A stretch of DNA of 64,000 nucleotides. It comes from Bacteroidales bacterium. GTDB taxonomy: Bacteria; Bacteroidota; Bacteroidia; Bacteroidales; UBA932. Shown piece by piece: positions 61,998 through 64,000 of this stretch. The position numbers were made by a program, and so were the translations under genes. Positions within the stretch are counted from its first letter, which is position 1, and every line of letters starts with the position of its first letter. The stretch is from assembly GCA_024401855.1 (NCBI GenBank), contig JAKSKH010000006.1:20108-84107 (forward strand). The letters run 5' to 3'. Under the pieces are notes generated by a model. It was not told where the DNA came from and made no database searches. It saw only the letters and a list, made by a program, of their open reading frames with translations.

Positions 61998-63284
61998 CTA
62001 CGCTTTCTGCTCTATCCTGTCCGCCAACTGCACCACGTTCGCCGTGTGAATGCCGAAGAAGATGGAAAATACTCTGGCAAGTTCCTTTCTGACAAGGTCT
62101 TTCTCCTTCTTCTCCTCACTGAACGGCCGTCCTCTCTTCACGAACGATGTCTGGATGCCGTTCTCCTTGCAGTAGTCCCTGTTGTCGGTTCCGGCATAGC
62201 CGGTGTCTCCTCCCACTTTCTTCGCATCAACTCCGAACAATCTCTTGTGCATCTTCAGGCAATGTATCAGCCTTGCACCCTCATTGAAGGCGTTGAAGGA
62301 CAGTTTCTCAATGAACGAGATTCCGTCGACCAGTATGTTGTTCACCTTCGCTCCGAACTCCACACTCTTCACTTCCTTGCCCCTCACTATCGGTCTCACG
62401 TACGGCTTGCTGATGCTCACTATCCTGTTCGGAATACTCTCTCTGCAGTCCTTGCTCTCGAAGTGGTTCTTCTGCTGGCGGTACATCTTCGTGATGATTT
62501 CCAAATCACCTTTCTCCCTGGATGTCAGCAGGATCCCCGCGTTCTCATAAGCACGTTCCGTCTTGCGTATCTCTTTCAGTATCTTGTCCAAAAGCTCCAG
62601 CAGTCTGCGCGTCATCTTCCGTGTCTGGCTCTTGCTGTGCTTGCGCTGTTTCTTGTATGTCAGGTTCGCTTTCTGCACGTCAATGAACTTTGTTCTCGGA
62701 CGATGGATTTTCAATCTTGAACTAAGCTCGCACATCGTTCGGTAACTCTTCTCTATTCCCTCCCACAACAACTTGGGATCTGTCGGGTACCGCATCTCGC
62801 TCTCATAGCAGGTCGCATCCGTGTACATCGTATCCAGGTTATCCAGGTACGGTTTCCACATCTCGGCAAGGATGTCCTGCTGTTGTTGTATCTTCAACTT
62901 TCCGGAAAGCTCCAGCATTATGTCATCCAGCAGCTTGTAGTTCGTCAGCGGACGAGTCGGATCTATTATCACGTCGCAGAACATCTGGTAGTGGATGTTG
63001 CCGTTCAACTGCTCCATCAGTTTCGGACAGCTCAGCCCCGTATACATCTTCAGGAACATCAGTGCCACTTTCCCTTCAGCTGTGAAGTATGACTTGCGTC
63101 CCGGTTTCGGTCTCATGCTTTTGCTGACCAGTCCGAAGTTCTCTGCCATCTCCCTCAGAGGGAGCAACCTCTTTATCCTGCCCAGTTCACTCTTTTCAAA
63201 CGTCGACCTGTATAGGTCATAAAAATCAAACTCTGGAAACGCAATATTTGGCGCTATTTCAGCAAAATTTCGTACTTTTGACAT
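61998..63284 (-). CDS. IS1182/IS5-like transposase
   Basis: The 428-residue protein has an N-terminal helical DNA-binding domain with MRPKPGRKSYFTAEGKVALM, LSCPKLMEQLNGN, and a DDE-type catalytic core with MYTDATCYESEMRY (first Asp) and VGGDTGYAGTDNRDYC (second Asp), the plan of IS1182/ISL-like transposases of Bacteroidota. The insertion domain between the Asp residues is rich in Arg and Lys. The final Glu cannot be assigned firmly. The gene is full length. Confidence 0.85.
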   Translation of the reverse strand: MSKVRNFAEIAPNIAFPEFDFYDLYRSTFEKSELGRIKRLLPLREMAENFGLVSKSMRPKPGRKSYFTAEGKVALMFLKMYTGLSCPKLMEQLNGNIHYQMFCDVIIDPTRPLTNYKLLDDIMLELSGKLKIQQQQDILAEMWKPYLDNLDTMYTDATCYESEMRYPTDPKLLWEGIEKSYRTMCELSSRLKIHRPRTKFIDVQKANLTYKKQRKHSKSQTRKMTRRLLELLDKILKEIRKTERAYENAGILLTSREKGDLEIITKMYRQQKNHFESKDCRESIPNRIVSISKPYVRPIVRGKEVKSVEFGAKVNNILVDGISFIEKLSFNAFNEGARLIHCLKMHKRLFGVDAKKVGGDTGYAGTDNRDYCKENGIQTSFVKRGRPFSEEKKEKDLVRKELARVFSIFFGIHTANVVQLADRIEQKA

Positions 63285-63300
63285 CGCAAGCTTTTTTGCG

Positions 63301-63340
63301 ATTCCTCCAAATTCGGCTTTCCTAGGGCGTTTGGAGGAAT
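63301..63340 (-). promoter_or_regulatory. Perfect hairpin in the transposase leader that masks a Shine-Dalgarno-like GGAGG
   Basis: ATTCCTCCAAA and TTTGGAGGAAT form a perfect 11-base stem with an 18-base loop. On the minus strand the downstream arm carries TTTGGAGGAAT about 17 bases before the transposase ATG, so pairing would hide it. Confidence 0.6.
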
Positions 63341-63354
63341 TAATTTATCTATAT

Positions 63355-63362
63355 CAAAGATA
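63355..63362 (-). promoter_or_regulatory. Predicted -7 promoter element of the transposase gene
   Basis: Minus strand TATCTTTG matches the Bacteroidota consensus exactly, so the IS is adapted to this phylum. Both arms of the leader hairpin lie downstream of it. Confidence 0.6.
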
Positions 63363-63415
63363 CTGATTTTCTATCATATTGGCAATCAATTTGTTAGGAA
63401 ATTTTTTATATTTCC

Positions 63416-63427
63416 CGACAATCCCTA
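63416..63427. repeat. Right terminal inverted repeat of the IS element, with target TA
   Basis: CGACAATCCC followed by TA mirrors the left end. The complementary strand of the junction forms the TAG stop of the DnaC/IstB-like gene. Confidence 0.75.
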
Positions 63428-64000
63428 AGTAATGCGGTCGTAGGTTTCGAGTATCCGGTCAAAGATGCGGACGCCGTACTTCAGAGCGAGCTCCTCATCG
63501 CCGAGGTTGGAGGAGATGACAGTGTGTTTGCGGGCGTCGTAGCGGTATGCGAGCAGGTCGCGCATAGGTTCGTATTCCGTACCCCAGATGCAGCAGTAGT
63601 CCGGCTCGACGCCGGCATCGTCGATGAAAAGAAAATCAACGTTCTTCTCATATTCGAAGGGGTAGGAATCTATATCGCGGTGTTGGAAAAGTTCCACCAA
63701 CTGAGAGGCAGATCCAATGTCCACGCACCGATTGAAGTCATCGTGTAGAACCTGATACAAACTGCGCATCAGCGTAGTTTTACCTGTTCCCACTTCGCCG
63801 TAAAGGAAGAGCCCGTCTTTACTGTCGTTTTTCAGCCATTCTGCAGCCCTGCGAATGTTGTAGCGCGTAAATCTGTCCCAGATGAATTTGCGCCCGCGTT
63901 CCTGAACCTGCCAAGCATAATATTTCAAAATCAATTTCTCCAGTTCTTCAATCGTCCATTTATCTTTTTCATCTCCTATCTTGCTTGGAATCGGAGCCTT
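63425..64000 (-). CDS. DnaC/IstB-like AAA+ ATPase (5' end outside window)
   Basis: The frame stays open to the window edge, so at least 191 codons are seen and the start is missing. It has RFTRYNIRRAAEWLKND, Walker A LYGEVGTGKTTLM, Walker B VDFLFIDDAGVEP and the sensor-1 strand HTVISSNLGDEEL of DnaC/IstB-type helicase loaders. It could be a replication accessory protein of the chromosome or of a mobile element. Its TAG stop is built from the IS end; without the IS the frame would continue for 14 more codons into the DGQHR gene on the other strand, so the C-terminus may be altered. Confidence 0.8.
   Translation of the reverse strand, partial: KAPIPSKIGDEKDKWTIEELEKLILKYYAWQVQERGRKFIWDRFTRYNIRRAAEWLKNDSKDGLFLYGEVGTGKTTLMRSLYQVLHDDFNRCVDIGSASQLVELFQHRDIDSYPFEYEKNVDFLFIDDAGVEPDYCCIWGTEYEPMRDLLAYRYDARKHTVISSNLGDEELALKYGVRIFDRILETYDRIT

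Larger units (their letters stand above)
61796..63425. mobile_element. Insertion sequence of about 1630 bases (IS1182/IS5-like DDE type)
   Basis: The element is bounded by the perfect ten-base inverted repeats GGGATTGTCG and CGACAATCCC and flanked by TA on both sides, which could be a two-base target duplication. It contains one transposase gene on the minus strand with its own promoter, and a noncoding 61805-61997 stretch with no feature that I recognise. Its base composition is balanced, unlike the A+T-rich genes to its left. It appears intact. Confidence 0.8.

Overview
The window reads as a chromosomal segment of a Bacteroidota bacterium, most likely a gut-type Bacteroidales. Evidence: at least fifteen copies of the Bacteroidota promoter element TAnnTTTG stand just upstream of genes, ribosome binding sites are almost absent (rpsU is the clear exception), and typical lineage families occur (GH92/GH2/GH116 enzymes, clostripain lipoprotein, Hc1 histone-like protein, OMP_b-brl outer membrane protein, menaquinone genes). 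I cannot name genus or species. There are no rRNA or tRNA genes and no CRISPR array, and no gap between genes exceeds 300 bases.

From 1 to about 56600 the sequence is a dense, housekeeping-rich chromosome of balanced base composition. 1-5557: end of a glycosidase, CDF metal transporter, secreted beta-helix protein, acyltransferase, VUT-type transporter, metal exporter. 5549-19015: tdk, rsmI, ComEA-like protein, xerD, clostripain, rplY-pth, Hc1 protein, M6 peptidase with a small lipoprotein, tpiA, tyrS-rbfA-lolC, a PMI-like protein, DJ-1 protein, S4 protein. 19024-26826: a tightly packed minus-strand run lon-ung-coaD-thioredoxin-like-RHH-GH116-YugP. 26978-38370: HU, a 29-residue ribosomal-type peptide, rng, then lnt-rluD-PASTA-LysE, a large outer membrane barrel protein, ruvC-serS, rpmA-rplU. 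38534-47888: AAA ATPase, rpsU, a lipoprotein/MFP/RND/TolC efflux operon divergent from its likely AraC regulator, and an AbiEi-like winged-helix protein. 47868-56620: menA, menG, GH2, free-Met sulfoxide reductase, a secreted repeat protein, PrsW protease.

From about 56640 to 63427 lies an accessory island that is visibly A+T-rich in its middle part. It opens with an N-terminally truncated integrase, then holds two two-gene modules: (i) a SatD-family protein whose sequence resembles a class III nucleotidyl cyclase with a C-terminal HTH, followed one base later by a DUF3307 multi-pass membrane protein, preceded by three AACC-N6-GTT type sites spaced exactly 28 bases apart; (ii) a beta-class DNA methyltransferase overlapping a DGQHR (DndB-like) protein with a nuclease-like N-terminus, preceded by a TTGACA-N17-TATAAG promoter of non-Bacteroidota type. 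An IS element with GGGATTGTCG termini sits directly against the end of module (ii) and against a DnaC/IstB-like ATPase that runs off the window. These two modules are my candidates for undescribed defence or signalling systems; their functions are inferred, not shown.

A second recurring theme is promoter architecture: at six divergent gene pairs the two -7 elements lie within about 2 to 32 bases of each other, in one case forming a 17-base near-perfect palindrome, and several genes begin so close to their -7 element that their mRNAs would be leaderless.
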